Under the pieces are notes generated by a model, which worked only from the letters and a program-made list of their open reading frames with translations, ran no database searches and was not told the DNA's origin. A stretch of DNA of 64,000 nt from Halomonas colorata (GTDB taxonomy: Bacteria > Pseudomonadota > Gammaproteobacteria > Pseudomonadales > Halomonadaceae): contig NZ_JABUZA010000006.1 of the NCBI RefSeq assembly GCF_014897985.1, positions 1-64,000 on the forward strand. Reading direction: 5' to 3'. Below, in pieces: positions 17,279 to 27,415 of this stretch. A program made the position numbers and the translations under genes. How positions within the stretch are numbered: position 1 is the first letter of the stretch; each line of letters starts with the position of its first letter.

Positions 17279-18793
17279 TTACGCCATAAACAGTCGGTAA
17301 GCCGGATTGTCACTTTCATTCCAATAGCGATAGCCAATCGCATCCAAATAATCAGCAACATGCGTCTGGTCGCTGCTGGGCACCTGCATACCGACCAATA
17401 CGCGTCCGTAGGCAGCCCCGTGATTGCGGTAATGGAACAGTGAGATGTTCCAGTCATGGGGCAGCTGGGTCAGGAAGTTCATCAGCGCACCCGGGCGCTC
17501 AGGGAACTCAAAGCGGTAAAGCTCTTCTTCAAAATGCACGCTTGGGCGACCACCGCTTAAATGCCGAATATGCAGCTTGGCCAGTTCATTATCGGTTAAG
17601 TCTTCTACCTGATAACCGCCCTCACGCAGCCTTTCGATGACCGCCTGACGGTCTTCACCGCCGGGCTTTACCTGAACGCCGACAAAAATATGCGCTTCTG
17701 TGGCATCCGCGTAGCGGTAACTGAACTCGGTAACCATACGTTTACCCAGCGTGCGGCAAAACTTTTTAAAGCTGCCGGGTTTTTCGGCAATGGTGACCGC
17801 CAAAATGGCTTCACGCTGCTCGCCAAGTTCCGTGCGCTCGGCAATATGCTGCAGACGATCAAAGTTGGTGTTAGCGCCCGAATTGATGCATAAAAGCGTT
17901 TCACCCTCAGCGCCGGTTTGCTGCACGTATTTTTTCAGACCGGCCAGCGACAGCGCGCCAGAGGTCTCAGCAACCGCCCGGGTATCCTCAAAAATATCTT
18001 TAACGGCGGCACACATCTCATCGGTATTGACCGTGATCACATCATCGACCAGGTCTTTCACCAGCGAGAACGGTACTTCGCCAATTTGCGCGACCGCCAC
18101 GCCTTCAGCAAATACGCCCACCTGATCGAGTATTACGCGCTTGTTGGCTTTTAGCGCGGCTTTCAGGCAAGCGCTGTCTTCGGCTTCAACGCCAATGATT
18201 TTAATGTCCGGGCGCAGATACTTGATATAGGCCGCCACACCGGCGATCAGCCCGCCGCCGCCCACGGGCACGAAAATAGCGTCCAGGCGTCCGCTATGCT
18301 GACGCAGGATTTCTACCCCAATCGTGCCTTGGCCCGCGATCACGTCAATATCATCAAAGGGCGGAATATAGGTGTAGCCATGCTCTTTGATCAGTTCTTG
18401 GGCATGCTCGGCAGCAGCGGCAAATGCATCGCCTTTAAGCACGACCTTGGCTCCCCGGGCACGCACGGCCTGGACCTTGATTTCCGGCGTAATGCGCGGC
18501 ATCACGATCACCGCCTTAACACCCATCAATTTTGCTGCCATGGCAAGGCCTTGCGCGTGGTTACCTGCCGAAGCGGCAATCACCCCCTTAGCTTTTTGCT
18601 CATCAGAAAGCTGGGCCATTTTGTTATAGGCGCCGCGGATCTTGAACGAAAATACCGGCTGGAGATCTTCGCGCTTAATCAAAATCTGATTGTTAAAACG
18701 ACGCGACAAAAAGGGAGCAGGCGAAATCGGGGTCTCACAAGCGGCTTCGTAAACGTTGGCCTGGAGAATCTTTTTGACGGTAGCTTCAAGCAT
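17279..18793 (-). CDS. ilvA: threonine ammonia-lyase, biosynthetic
   Basis: PLP enzyme of 504 residues that deaminates threonine to 2-oxobutanoate, the first step to isoleucine. The PLP lysine is K51 in SFKIRGAYNKM, the phosphate loop is VGGGGLIAG, and two C-terminal ACT-like regulatory domains (about 325-500) contain the repeated PGS/PGA motifs (EKPGSFKKF, ERPGALMNF), the feedback-regulated class. The start MLEATVKK at 18793 is chosen over a TTG at 18805. It is divergent from rpiA. Confidence 0.95.
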   Translation of the reverse strand: MLEATVKKILQANVYEAACETPISPAPFLSRRFNNQILIKREDLQPVFSFKIRGAYNKMAQLSDEQKAKGVIAASAGNHAQGLAMAAKLMGVKAVIVMPRITPEIKVQAVRARGAKVVLKGDAFAAAAEHAQELIKEHGYTYIPPFDDIDVIAGQGTIGVEILRQHSGRLDAIFVPVGGGGLIAGVAAYIKYLRPDIKIIGVEAEDSACLKAALKANKRVILDQVGVFAEGVAVAQIGEVPFSLVKDLVDDVITVNTDEMCAAVKDIFEDTRAVAETSGALSLAGLKKYVQQTGAEGETLLCINSGANTNFDRLQHIAERTELGEQREAILAVTIAEKPGSFKKFCRTLGKRMVTEFSYRYADATEAHIFVGVQVKPGGEDRQAVIERLREGGYQVEDLTDNELAKLHIRHLSGGRPSVHFEEELYRFEFPERPGALMNFLTQLPHDWNISLFHYRNHGAAYGRVLVGMQVPSSDQTHVADYLDAIGYRYWNESDNPAYRLFMA

Positions 18794-18923
18794 GCAGGTA
18801 TCCAAAGGGAAAAAGCGTGATAGTGATGGCGGTCATTTCAAGCGTCTTTACAACAAGTGTTAAGACGCAAACAAAGCCTGTATTGGTAGCAGATTACGCC
18901 TGCCGACGTCTACTGTGTTTCCA

Positions 18924-18952
18924 TCGGCAGCCAGCGATTTGGTCGGTATACT
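18924..18952 (+). promoter_or_regulatory. rpiA promoter (predicted)
   Basis: -35 TCGGCA (18924-18929), 17-bp spacer, -10 TATACT (18947-18952), about 40 bp before the rpiA start. Confidence 0.5.
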
Positions 18953-18992
18953 AGCGCAATAACTTCATTTCCCCGATCTACTAAGGCCCACT

Positions 18993-19664
18993 ATGACACA
19001 AGATGAACTCAAAGCCGCCGTCGCGGACGCAGCTATTCACGAAATCACACCAGGGCTTGAAAAAGACACCGTGCTGGGCATCGGTACAGGCTCCACGGCG
19101 AACCTGTTTATTGATCGCCTGGGGCCGCTGCGCGACCGCTTTAAGGGCGCAGTCGCAAGCTCGGAAGCCAGCGCCAAACGTTTGCAGAGCTTGGGTATTG
19201 AAGTGTTTGAGCTTAACAATGTCGGTACAGTACCTTTCTATATCGACGGCGCCGACGAAGTGAATGCTCACTTACATATGATCAAAGGCGGCGGCGCCGC
19301 ACTTACCCGCGAAAAAATCGTCGCGGCGTGTGCCGAACGTTTTATCTGCATTGCCGATGGTTCAAAACGTGTGGATACCCTGGGTGACTTCCCTCTGCCC
19401 GTCGAGGTAATTCCCATGGCGCGCTCCTACGTTGCGCGTGAGTTGGTTAAGCTGGGCGCCGACCCGGTGTATCGCCCGGGTGTGGTCACCGATAACGGCA
19501 ACCAGATCATCGACTGCTACGATTTTATGATTGAAGATCCGATCACCATGGAAGCCAAAATCAACGCCATTGTGGGCGTGGTGACCAATGGCCTGTTTGC
19601 CGCTCGTGGGGCTGACGTACTGCTGCTGGGTAAAGAAGGCGGCGTCGAGCGCAGCGTGCGCTAA
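18993..19664 (+). CDS. rpiA: ribose-5-phosphate isomerase A
   Basis: Interconverts ribose-5-phosphate and ribulose-5-phosphate in the pentose-phosphate pathway. The 223-residue frame has [14 protein letters not shown], the catalytic region [29 protein letters not shown], and [13 protein letters not shown]. Length matches E. coli RpiA (219). Its TAA overlaps the waaA TAG of the opposite strand (CTAA). Confidence 0.96.
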   Translation: MTQDELKAAVADAAIHEITPGLEKDTVLGIGTGSTANLFIDRLGPLRDRFKGAVASSEASAKRLQSLGIEVFELNNVGTVPFYIDGADEVNAHLHMIKGGGAALTREKIVAACAERFICIADGSKRVDTLGDFPLPVEVIPMARSYVARELVKLGADPVYRPGVVTDNGNQIIDCYDFMIEDPITMEAKINAIVGVVTNGLFAARGADVLLLGKEGGVERSVR

Positions 19665-20965
19665 GGGCTAGGGCGATAAGGGCTAAGCAACGCCTCGAGG
19701 CCATTCAGAGTGCGTGCAAGCGCGCCTTGGCTGGCCTTGATAGCGGATTGACCAGCCTGGCCTTCTTGTAGACAACGCGCTGGATCAGCGAAGCGGCTGC
19801 GTAACGCCTTTACTAAAGCGCCCACATCTTCCACCAGCGTGAGTGCCCCCGCGGTTTGCAGGGGCTCGGCCACATCGACAAAATTTTCCATATAGAGGCC
19901 GCTGAGGACGGGTTTGCCTAGCGCTGCCGGCTCAAGCACGTTATGCCCGCCAAGCGGCACTAAACTACCGCCCACAAACGCTACCTGACCCGCGCCGTAG
20001 AGGATGGCAAGCTCACCCAGCGTATCGCCGATATAAACTTGCGTCGCCTGGGTAACAGGTTCGCCCTGGCTGCGTCGGCTCATCTTCCATCCTTCCGCCT
20101 TACACAGTGCCGCGACTTCATCAAAGCGCTGCGGGTGGCGCGGAGCGAGCACCAGCAGCGCATCAGGATACTGGGGTAGCAACTGGCGATGCGCTTCAAG
20201 CAGCAGCGCTTCTTCGCCGTCGCGAGTAGAACCGGCGACCCAAACAGGCCGCCTGCCCCACTGGGTAAGTAAACGCTCACTTTCAGCTAAAGCGCTGTCC
20301 GGCAGATCCATCTCAAACTTTAACGACCCCACTACCGCCGTTTTTGAGATCGTCGCGCCGAGGGTTTTAAACCGCTCGGCATCGGCATCGGACTTGGCTG
20401 CCAGCCAATCGACATCGGCCAGCGTGTGGGCCATTAATGAAGCGATTTTCTGATAGCGTTTAAATGCTCGAAGCGAGAGCCTGCCGTTGACCACGGCGAC
20501 CGGCACTTTGCGTTGCTGGCAGGCGGAAAGCAGGTTGGGCCACAGTTCGGTTTCAAACATGATGGCCAGCTCCGGATTTACCTGGCGCACAAAGCGTTTG
20601 GCCGCGCCGGGGAAATCCAGGGGTAAAAAGCAGTGTGTGAGCCGGTTGCGATCAGATTGCGGCTCATCCATCAACGCCTGCACCTGTTGGGCACCCGTCG
20701 CGGTCATGGTGGTCAACAGCAGGCTATGGCGCGGGTAGCGGGCAAGCAGGCCATCAATAAGCGGGCGGGCAGCGCGTACCTCACCGACCGACGCACAATG
20801 CAGCCAGATGCGCGGCGACGCTGGTAGCGCGCCAAGGCACAAGCCTAGCCGCTGCCAGCGTGAGTAAGTGGGCACTTGCTCGCGCCAGATGCGCCAGCCA
20901 ATCAGCGGAGCAAGCGCATAGAGCACCGCAGAATAGCCAAGCCGCGGCCAGCTGATTCGACCCAT
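19661..20965 (-). CDS. waaA: Kdo transferase (3-deoxy-D-manno-octulosonic acid transferase)
   Basis: Inner-membrane GT30 enzyme of 434 residues that adds Kdo to lipid IVA. It has an N-terminal hydrophobic segment (about 10-25), [17 protein letters not shown] with the catalytic glutamate, [10 protein letters not shown], and a C-terminal GT-B half with [10 protein letters not shown] and [22 protein letters not shown]. Its ATG overlaps the hldE stop (TAATG), so the two are coupled in one core-synthesis operon. Confidence 0.94.
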   Translation of the reverse strand: MGRISWPRLGYSAVLYALAPLIGWRIWREQVPTYSRWQRLGLCLGALPASPRIWLHCASVGEVRAARPLIDGLLARYPRHSLLLTTMTATGAQQVQALMDEPQSDRNRLTHCFLPLDFPGAAKRFVRQVNPELAIMFETELWPNLLSACQQRKVPVAVVNGRLSLRAFKRYQKIASLMAHTLADVDWLAAKSDADAERFKTLGATISKTAVVGSLKFEMDLPDSALAESERLLTQWGRRPVWVAGSTRDGEEALLLEAHRQLLPQYPDALLVLAPRHPQRFDEVAALCKAEGWKMSRRSQGEPVTQATQVYIGDTLGELAILYGAGQVAFVGGSLVPLGGHNVLEPAALGKPVLSGLYMENFVDVAEPLQTAGALTLVEDVGALVKALRSRFADPARCLQEGQAGQSAIKASQGALARTLNGLEALLSPYRPSP

Positions 20966-22395
20966 TAGCCTTCGCGGTCCAGAATGGAGCTAATCATCGC
21001 GGTCGTCGATACGCCATCTTCAAACCCGAGGACCTTCACCTCTCCCCCGTTGGCTCGAACGGCTTCTCCTCCCGCGATATCATCAGGATGGTAATCACCG
21101 CCCTTGACCAGAATATCGGGCAGAACGGCTTCAATCAGCGCTTGCGGCGTGTCATCACTAAACGGCACGACCCAATCGACCGCACCAAGACCTGCCAGCA
21201 CCTGCATACGCCGATTAAGCGGGTTGATGGGCCGCTTGGGGCCTTTCAAACGGCCAATGGACGCATCATCGTTGACCGCGACAATCAAGCGATCCCCCAG
21301 GCGCTTGGCCTGCTCCAGGTATGCAACATGACCCGCATGGAGAATATCAAAGCAGCCGTTGGTCATAACGACCCGCTCGCCGCGCAGTTGAGCGGCACGT
21401 ACTGCGTCAATCAGCGACGCCTGCTCAATCACGCCGAACTCGGCGAGCTTATCGCCATGCAGCGCGGTATATAGCTCGGCTACGGATAGCGTCGCGGTGC
21501 CGGGCTTGGCGACCACCAAACCGGCTCCCAGATTCGCCAGCATCATGGCTTCCGGCAGGCCGTGACCAGCGGCAAGCGCCAGACCCATTAACCCAATCAC
21601 CGTGTCGCCTGCGCCGGTAACATCAAAGACTTCCTGGGCACGCGTAGGCAGATGAATAGGCGCCAGCCCTTCACGAATCAGGGTCATGCCTTTTTCACTC
21701 CGGGTGATTAAAAGCGCCTCCAGCTCAAGTTCGGCACGTAGCGCTTCCCCACGCTTGGCAAGCTCGGCATCGCTTGCGCATGGACCTACGACGGCTTCAA
21801 ATTCCGTCAGGTTGGGGGTAATCAAGCTCGCCCCGCGATATTTGCTGAAGTCCTGCCCCTTGGGGTCAATCAGCACGCGTTTGCCGTGGGCGCGCGACTG
21901 GGCAATCAGCCGTTCGACCTGATTGAGGGTGCCTTTACCGTAGTCAGACAGAATCACTACATCGCAGTCAGGCAGAGCCTGCTCTACCTGAGACAGCAGG
22001 TCATTGGTATCGACGTTATCCAGACGCTGCTCAAAATCCAGGCGCAGCAACTGCTGGTTACGGCTCATCACACGCAGCTTGGTAATCGTCGGTATATCGG
22101 CACTGCGCTGAAAGTAAGTACTTACATTGGATGTATGCAGCTGGGCTTCCAGCAGGTTGGCGTTGTCGTCATCTCCCACCACACCCGCCAGTGCCACATG
22201 TCCCCCCAGCGAGGCCACGTTGAGGGCCACGTTGGCGGCACCACCAGGTCGATCATCCGCATCTTCAACGCGAACCACCGGCACCGGCGCTTCTGGTGAA
22301 ATGCGCGAGGTGCCGCCGTGCCAGTAGCGGTCGAGCATGACATCGCCAACGACCAGTATATGAGCGTGTTCCAGGGCGGTTAAATCAACTTTCAT
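20965..22395 (-). CDS. hldE: bifunctional heptose-7-phosphate kinase / heptose-1-phosphate adenylyltransferase
   Basis: 476 residues in two domains: a PfkB-type kinase (about 1-320, [32 protein letters not shown]) and a cytidylyltransferase-fold domain (about 340-476, [20 protein letters not shown]). It catalyses two steps of ADP-heptose synthesis; gmhB (35356) and hldD (30094) supply the flanking steps. It overlaps the preceding GT9 gene by 11 bp. Confidence 0.96.
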   Translation of the reverse strand: MKVDLTALEHAHILVVGDVMLDRYWHGGTSRISPEAPVPVVRVEDADDRPGGAANVALNVASLGGHVALAGVVGDDDNANLLEAQLHTSNVSTYFQRSADIPTITKLRVMSRNQQLLRLDFEQRLDNVDTNDLLSQVEQALPDCDVVILSDYGKGTLNQVERLIAQSRAHGKRVLIDPKGQDFSKYRGASLITPNLTEFEAVVGPCASDAELAKRGEALRAELELEALLITRSEKGMTLIREGLAPIHLPTRAQEVFDVTGAGDTVIGLMGLALAAGHGLPEAMMLANLGAGLVVAKPGTATLSVAELYTALHGDKLAEFGVIEQASLIDAVRAAQLRGERVVMTNGCFDILHAGHVAYLEQAKRLGDRLIVAVNDDASIGRLKGPKRPINPLNRRMQVLAGLGAVDWVVPFSDDTPQALIEAVLPDILVKGGDYHPDDIAGGEAVRANGGEVKVLGFEDGVSTTAMISSILDREG

Positions 22396-23482
22396 GGATA
22401 GATCCTGCGGCGGTGTCTGGTGCTGTATGGGCTAATAGCGCATCCAGATGGGCAATAACGGTATCGGTTTTAATAAGCTGCATCGCATCCTGATGGCGTA
22501 CCCGCTGTCCCCAGGTCACTTCATCTACCGATTTATGCAGATAGGCGCTTACGGCGTCGGGGTAGGCATTGACGGCAAAGTCGCGCCAGCAATAGGGCGC
22601 TGCTCGCTGAGGATTGGTGGTGGCATAGAGACCCAACGTAGGAGTGCCCATAGCATTGGCCATATGTGCCGGGCCGGTATCCGGGGCAATTACTGCTCGC
22701 GCCTGACCAATTAGCGCCAGTACGCCTTTCAGCGAGGTGCCACCAATGGCGTTGATTACGCTATCTGGCTGGCACAGCTTTTCTATCTGCTCGCCTATCT
22801 CGCGTTCAAGCGAGCTGCTTCCCCCGGTCAAAACGCTTTTTAGACCGTGGTGGACCCAGGCATGTTCAATGACGCTGGCGTAGCCCTCAACCGACCAGTT
22901 ACGAAAGTTACGCAGACGTGCGTTGCTGCACGGGTTGATGACCAAATAGGGTGACTCGCCGCTGATGACCCGCGCCTCATCAAGGGCTGTGACCGGCACC
23001 GGCATGTTCCACTCCAGGCGATCATCGGTCACGCCCAGCAGCCGGGCAAAATCCATAAAGGATTCCAGCACGTGTGCCTGGGCGTGGGGCTTCAACTGGT
23101 GCTGGGTAAACCAGTGTTGGGCATCCTTGGCGCGGGCTTTGTCATAGCCCACGCGAACGTTGGCCTTGAGCCCCAACGACAGAATACTGGCGCGGATCGC
23201 CTGCTGCATATGCAACAGCACGTCAAAGCGCGTATCAGCAAGCTCACGCCACAAGGTACGCATGCCGGCAAGCCCGGTCGACTTGTCGTAAACGACAAAC
23301 TCGACCCCGGAAAGTCCCGCCAGTAGACTGTGCTCCCCCTTGCCGATAATCCAGGTAATACGCGCACGGGGCCACTGGCGTTGCAATGCGCGTACCGTTG
23401 GCACGAGATTGCACACATCTCCCAGAGCGGAGAGGCGCAAAATGGCAATGTGGTTGGGTTCAGCAGGCAACGAGGGCTTCAT
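22385..23482 (-). CDS. glycosyltransferase family 9 (heptosyltransferase-type)
   Basis: About 365 residues. The N-terminal [24 protein letters not shown] and C-terminal [23 protein letters not shown] motifs are those of ADP-heptose:LPS heptosyltransferases. It could be the heptosyltransferase I (waaC) of this cluster or a WaaQ-type enzyme; I cannot tell which. The start at 23482 ([10 protein letters not shown]) avoids overlap with the divergent kinase gene. It is co-transcribed with hldE and waaA. Confidence 0.82.
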   Translation of the reverse strand: MKPSLPAEPNHIAILRLSALGDVCNLVPTVRALQRQWPRARITWIIGKGEHSLLAGLSGVEFVVYDKSTGLAGMRTLWRELADTRFDVLLHMQQAIRASILSLGLKANVRVGYDKARAKDAQHWFTQHQLKPHAQAHVLESFMDFARLLGVTDDRLEWNMPVPVTALDEARVISGESPYLVINPCSNARLRNFRNWSVEGYASVIEHAWVHHGLKSVLTGGSSSLEREIGEQIEKLCQPDSVINAIGGTSLKGVLALIGQARAVIAPDTGPAHMANAMGTPTLGLYATTNPQRAAPYCWRDFAVNAYPDAVSAYLHKSVDEVTWGQRVRHQDAMQLIKTDTVIAHLDALLAHTAPDTAAGSIHES

Positions 23483-23516
23483 GCGCTTAACGGCACTCCG
23501 GCAAAAAAATAGTCTG

Positions 23517-24203
23517 ATGTTACATGATGCAGACAGTTTAAGTGACGCACCGGGATCACACAAAATCCAGCCGCGTCTATTTACGGCCGATTACTGGCGC
23601 CAGCAAGCCTTGGTGGTAGGCGAAGCGCCTGGCCGGGGAAGCAGCCTTTTTCTACAGGCAACGCCTAGCCAACAGTGGGTACTGCGCCCCTACCGGCGCG
23701 GCGGCATGGTAGCCAAGCTCAGTGAAAAGCGTTACCTATGGACAGGTGCCGAGCGTACCCGTGCGTTTCAGGAGCTAAGATTAACCGCGTCGCTTTTTGA
23801 GCAGGGCCTGCCAGTGCCCGCACCGATTGCCTGCTGCGTAACGCGCCACGCTCTTACTTACGAGGCGGCGCTGATAACGGTGAGAATCCCAGGGGCCCAA
23901 GCATTTGCCGCTCTACTCGCTGACGATAAAGCCGATAACGCACTGCTTACGCGAGTAGGCGCAATGATTAAGCGCTTTCACGCTGCAGGGCTTGATCATG
24001 TCGATCTTAACGCACGTAACATACTGGTTGACCCAGGCAACACGCCCTGGCTAATTGATCTAGACCGCTGCCGCCTGCGCCCGCCGGGCAAGTGGCAAGC
24101 CGCTAACCTGGCACGCCTTTCCCGCTCGGTGGCTAAATTCAGCCACCCGTCCCAAGTAGCTGACGTGATGGCCTGCATTCATGAAGGCTATGTTAATAGT
24201 TAA
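23517..24203 (+). CDS. Kdo kinase-like protein (KdkA/WaaP superfamily)
   Basis: 228-residue small protein kinase-fold enzyme. Catalytic loop HVDLNARNIL (HxDLxxxN) and metal motif LIDLDRCRLR are clear, and the N-terminal half has KLSEKRYLW and FQELRLTASLFEQGLPVPAPI. KdkA-type enzymes phosphorylate Kdo at O-4 in bacteria with a single Kdo residue. It lies divergent from the heptosyltransferase gene with 34 bp between starts. The start has no strong ribosome-binding site. The stop is the first element of a 15-bp tandem repeat. Confidence 0.8.
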   Translation: MLHDADSLSDAPGSHKIQPRLFTADYWRQQALVVGEAPGRGSSLFLQATPSQQWVLRPYRRGGMVAKLSEKRYLWTGAERTRAFQELRLTASLFEQGLPVPAPIACCVTRHALTYEAALITVRIPGAQAFAALLADDKADNALLTRVGAMIKRFHAAGLDHVDLNARNILVDPGNTPWLIDLDRCRLRPPGKWQAANLARLSRSVAKFSHPSQVADVMACIHEGYVNS

Positions 24204-24270
24204 TAAAAACGGTGCTAATAAAAACGACGTTCATACAAACGATGTTCCTAAAAACAATGCTCATAAAAAC
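24203..24270. repeat. 15-bp tandem repeat filling a convergent intergenic gap
   Basis: Units start at 24203, 24218, 24233, 24248 and 24263 with exactly 15-bp period: ATAAAAACGGTGCTA, ATAAAAACGACGTTC, ATACAAACGATGTTC, CTAAAAACAATGCTC, then ATAAAAAC entering the next gene's stop. The A-rich AAAAC core is conserved and the right half varies. The array occupies the whole space between the kinase-like gene stop and the GT4 gene stop. Confidence 0.8.
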
Positions 24271-25388
24271 TAGGCAGAAGCACTGTAAGCCTCAATTAAG
24301 CGCTTCACATGCTGTTTGTTGCTGAAGTGCTGCTCGACGCGCTGCCGGGCGGCTTTGCCCATACTTTGACGCGTGGCGTCATTACGCACCATGGCATCCA
24401 TCGCAGCGCACCATGCGCTAATGTCGTGAGGACCTACTAAGACGCCTGAGGCGCTATCGACCAACTCTGGCAGCGAGCCGGTATTTGACCCAATAATCGG
24501 CATGCCACATGCCATTGACTCAATAATCGTCAGGCCAAAGGCTTCGTTTTCTGAGGGAATACACACTAGATCGAGCACCGGCAGTATGTCGGTTAAATCG
24601 TTACGGTGACCCAGGAACGTAATCTTGTCTTCCAGCGCGGTATCCACAATCAGCGCCTGTAAACCCTGATAAAAGCTTTCCACACCGCCTGAATCGTAAT
24701 CGGTGCCACCGATAGAGAGCGCATAGAAATTCAGCTCAGGATCAAGCTCAAGCAGCGCTTTCACCCAGATATCCTGGCCCTTCCCCGGCGTTACGCGCCC
24801 AGGCAACCCAATCACGACCGCGTCACGAGGAATGCCCAGCGCATCGCGCTTGATGCGAATGGCGTCCAGATCATAACAAGGCCGGTACTTATTGGTATCG
24901 ACACCATGGGGCAGGCAGATAACCTGTTCACGATTGACGGGCAGATTGCTGACATTACGCTGGTAAGTCGCCTGGCTAATGGATAAAACACGATCCACTT
25001 TGCCGTAAGCAAACCGGTGATAAGGGTTCTTCTTGGGCCGCTGCCCACCGACATGATCGGTATAAAGCACTCTCAAGCCAGGCATCAAACACTTTAATAA
25101 CGAGCTTAATCTTAAGTCACTCGACTTATGGCAATGAACAATGCGGACGCCTTCCTGTATTAGCCAACGACGAAGGCTGATGACACGCGCCAGCGCGCTT
25201 GCATTACTTTTAAAGGCTTTATATGGCACGTTATTCTGCTGCATATACGCTTCCACCTTAGTGTTTTCAAGGCAGATGGCGATGACCTCCCAGCCCTCGT
25301 CTTTCAGGTCACCCATTACGCGATCGACATATAGCTCCATCCCGCCTTTGCCGTCGGACATACATAGTTGCAGCACTTTATTTGCCAT
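24270..25388 (-). CDS. glycosyltransferase family 4 (GT-B), LPS core or surface glycan
   Basis: 372 residues. It has the N-terminal acceptor domain with a glycine-rich loop (LCMSDGKGGMELYVDRV) and the GT4 donor domain with GLPGRVTPGKGQDIWVKAL and the EX7E motif in ENEAFGLTIIES followed by MACGMPIIGSNTGSLPELV. Donor and acceptor are unknown; context says LPS core. The start at 25388 has AGGTGAGG immediately upstream. It is divergent from the next GT9 gene. Confidence 0.85.
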   Translation of the reverse strand: MANKVLQLCMSDGKGGMELYVDRVMGDLKDEGWEVIAICLENTKVEAYMQQNNVPYKAFKSNASALARVISLRRWLIQEGVRIVHCHKSSDLRLSSLLKCLMPGLRVLYTDHVGGQRPKKNPYHRFAYGKVDRVLSISQATYQRNVSNLPVNREQVICLPHGVDTNKYRPCYDLDAIRIKRDALGIPRDAVVIGLPGRVTPGKGQDIWVKALLELDPELNFYALSIGGTDYDSGGVESFYQGLQALIVDTALEDKITFLGHRNDLTDILPVLDLVCIPSENEAFGLTIIESMACGMPIIGSNTGSLPELVDSASGVLVGPHDISAWCAAMDAMVRNDATRQSMGKAARQRVEQHFSNKQHVKRLIEAYSASA

Positions 25389-25472
25389 CACCTCACCTAC
25401 CCAGCTACGCACCGTTAAACAATGAATACAATCTCTTGTAGTATACAGGCTGCAATTAACGGGGCTTAAACC

Positions 25473-26528
25473 ATGGCGAAGAAATTGCTCGTTGTTCGCA
25501 ACGACAAAATCGGTGACTTTATGCTGGCATGGCCGGCGCTGGCATGCTTAAAAAGTGCATCGCCTACCCCGCATATCACGGTATTGGTGCCCGCTTACAC
25601 TGCGCCATTGGCCAGCGCGTGCCCGTGGGTCGACGAGGTCATTATTGACCCTGGCCGCCAGGCTGACGCTGCGGCTCAAAAAGCCTTGCTTGCCGAGGTC
25701 AAAGCCGCCCAATTTGATGCTCTGCTAACGCTTTTCTCAACCCCGCGTATTGGCCTGTTGGGCTGGCGAGCGGGAATACCGCTGCGCGTCGCACCGGCGA
25801 CCAAGTGGGCACAGCTGTTTTATAACGCTCGAATACGCCAGCGCCGCTCTCAATCGGCAAAGCCTGAGTACCAGTACAACGTGGATCTGGCCTGCGAGCT
25901 GTTGGCAAGGCTTTCGCTTAAGCTTACAGCACTCCCTTCGCCGCCCTTCTGGCCGCTAAGCGATACGCAGCGCCAACGGCAAGTGTTGCTCGAGACTACT
26001 CGGGAAACTAACCCAGAAGCTGACAGCCCCATCGTTGTCGTGCATCCGGGTAGCGGTGGCTCGGCGGTTAATCTCTCACTTGATCAGTACGCGGCGCTTA
26101 TTGCGCTCATCAATCAGACGACCGACAACGTTAGCTGGCTAATCAGCGCAGGGCCTAGTGAAGACGCCCATGCCGAGGCGCTGGTCGATCAGCTGGCCCA
26201 GACAGGCATTACTGCCAGACGCCTGCCCGCTAGCCAAAATGTGGCTGATTTTGCTCTTCAGCTTGCCGGCGCCGATATGTTGATCGCGGGCTCAACCGGC
26301 CCGCTGCATATTGCTGGCTGCCTGAATATTGCCACTGCAGGATTTTACCCCGCCAAACGCTCGGCCACGCCGCTGCGCTGGCAAACCTGCAATAGCGCCG
26401 AAAAACGCCTGGCGTTCAGCCCTCCGGCCGTGGCCAACCAGCAGGATATGGCGGCGATTGATATAGCAACCGCCGCCCAAGAGATATCAGCGCTTCTCAG
26501 GCGCGGACGTGCGGGTGCGAATCCATAG
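25473..26528 (+). CDS. glycosyltransferase family 9 (heptosyltransferase-like)
   Basis: 351 residues with LLVVRNDKIGDFMLAWPAL at the N-terminus and MLIAGSTGPLHIAGCLNIAT near the C-terminus, the GT9 pattern with Ser replacing the usual Asp before TGP/SG. The N-terminus resembles a WaaQ-type heptosyltransferase more than WaaC or WaaF. Its last 42 bp overlap the end of the convergent GT2 gene. Confidence 0.82.
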   Translation: MAKKLLVVRNDKIGDFMLAWPALACLKSASPTPHITVLVPAYTAPLASACPWVDEVIIDPGRQADAAAQKALLAEVKAAQFDALLTLFSTPRIGLLGWRAGIPLRVAPATKWAQLFYNARIRQRRSQSAKPEYQYNVDLACELLARLSLKLTALPSPPFWPLSDTQRQRQVLLETTRETNPEADSPIVVVHPGSGGSAVNLSLDQYAALIALINQTTDNVSWLISAGPSEDAHAEALVDQLAQTGITARRLPASQNVADFALQLAGADMLIAGSTGPLHIAGCLNIATAGFYPAKRSATPLRWQTCNSAEKRLAFSPPAVANQQDMAAIDIATAAQEISALLRRGRAGANP

Positions 26529-27251
26529 GTCGGCATATTTATTAAACGTTGAGTGCGCTGAGAGTAGTGCCAGTAAAAAGCCCTGCTTACCGTCTTTAAA
26601 GCCGGCCTTTAGCAGATACATTTTGATAAAGCAGGCAAGCCCATGGATGAAACCGCTACCCAGCGTCGCGGTTTTGCCCTGCGCGGCACGCTGCTCTGAC
26701 CACGCTTGGGCATAGTGGGCAGATTTTTCTAAGTAGTGGCGCAAATCACGATAGGTGTAGTGAAGCAGATCCCCCGTAAGTCGCTGAACGCTCAGGTTCT
26801 CCGGCACTACGAGTTTTTCATGCACAAGCGCTGCGTTATAGGAAGCCTGTGCTTTGGGGTAGAGGCGCAGCACGCGATCAGGATACCAGCCGGAATGGCG
26901 GATAAAGCGTCCAAAGCACCATGAGAGGCGGCAAGCACTGTAAACGGCGGGCGGCTGTTGAACTGCGTTGAGAATGCTGTCGCGCAGTTGTGGCGTCACA
27001 CGCTCATCGGCATCGACCATCAATATCCACTCATGGCGGGCCAACGCCTCTGCCCGTTGACGCTGTATGCCAAACCCCTGCCAGTCAGTGTTAACGCTGA
27101 CGTTATCCGTATACTCACGCGCAATCGCACAGGTTTCATCCTGGCTGCCCGCGTCCAGCACGACGATCTCATCGGCCCAGGTCAGCGTATCCAGACACTC
27201 ACGTAAATGATGTGCTTCATTTTTAACAATTAAAACGGCAGAAATTGGCAC
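26487..27251 (-). CDS. glycosyltransferase family 2, WaaE/KdtX-like
   Basis: 254 residues. It has the GT-A N-terminus ISAVLIVKNEAHHLRECLDTL, ADEIVVLDAGSQDET and the metal-binding DxD-like VDADER. A C-terminal amphipathic/hydrophobic stretch (FIHGLACFIKMYLLKAGF) is shared with WaaE/KdtX, which adds beta-1,4-glucose to the first core heptose. That role is likely here but not proven by sequence alone. Confidence 0.83.
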   Translation of the reverse strand: MPISAVLIVKNEAHHLRECLDTLTWADEIVVLDAGSQDETCAIAREYTDNVSVNTDWQGFGIQRQRAEALARHEWILMVDADERVTPQLRDSILNAVQQPPAVYSACRLSWCFGRFIRHSGWYPDRVLRLYPKAQASYNAALVHEKLVVPENLSVQRLTGDLLHYTYRDLRHYLEKSAHYAQAWSEQRAAQGKTATLGSGFIHGLACFIKMYLLKAGFKDGKQGFLLALLSAHSTFNKYADLWIRTRTSAPEKR

Positions 27252-27415
27252 AGATCACCTTCGCCAGTCAGGGTTAGTAAGCGCGTAGAGCCGCGCATTT
27301 TGCCAGGGTGCCTCAATATAAATGCTAGCACGCCCATAACAATATGAATTGCGCATTACGATAACAACATTTGGTAAGCTTAGAGGCTTACTTTGGGATA
27401 TCGAAGGGATACGGC

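Noticed and set aside
27373..27391. Small hairpin GTAAGC-TTAGAG-GCTTAC before the OpgB-like gene
   Set aside because: Six-base stem without a T tail; too weak to call a terminator or riboswitch.
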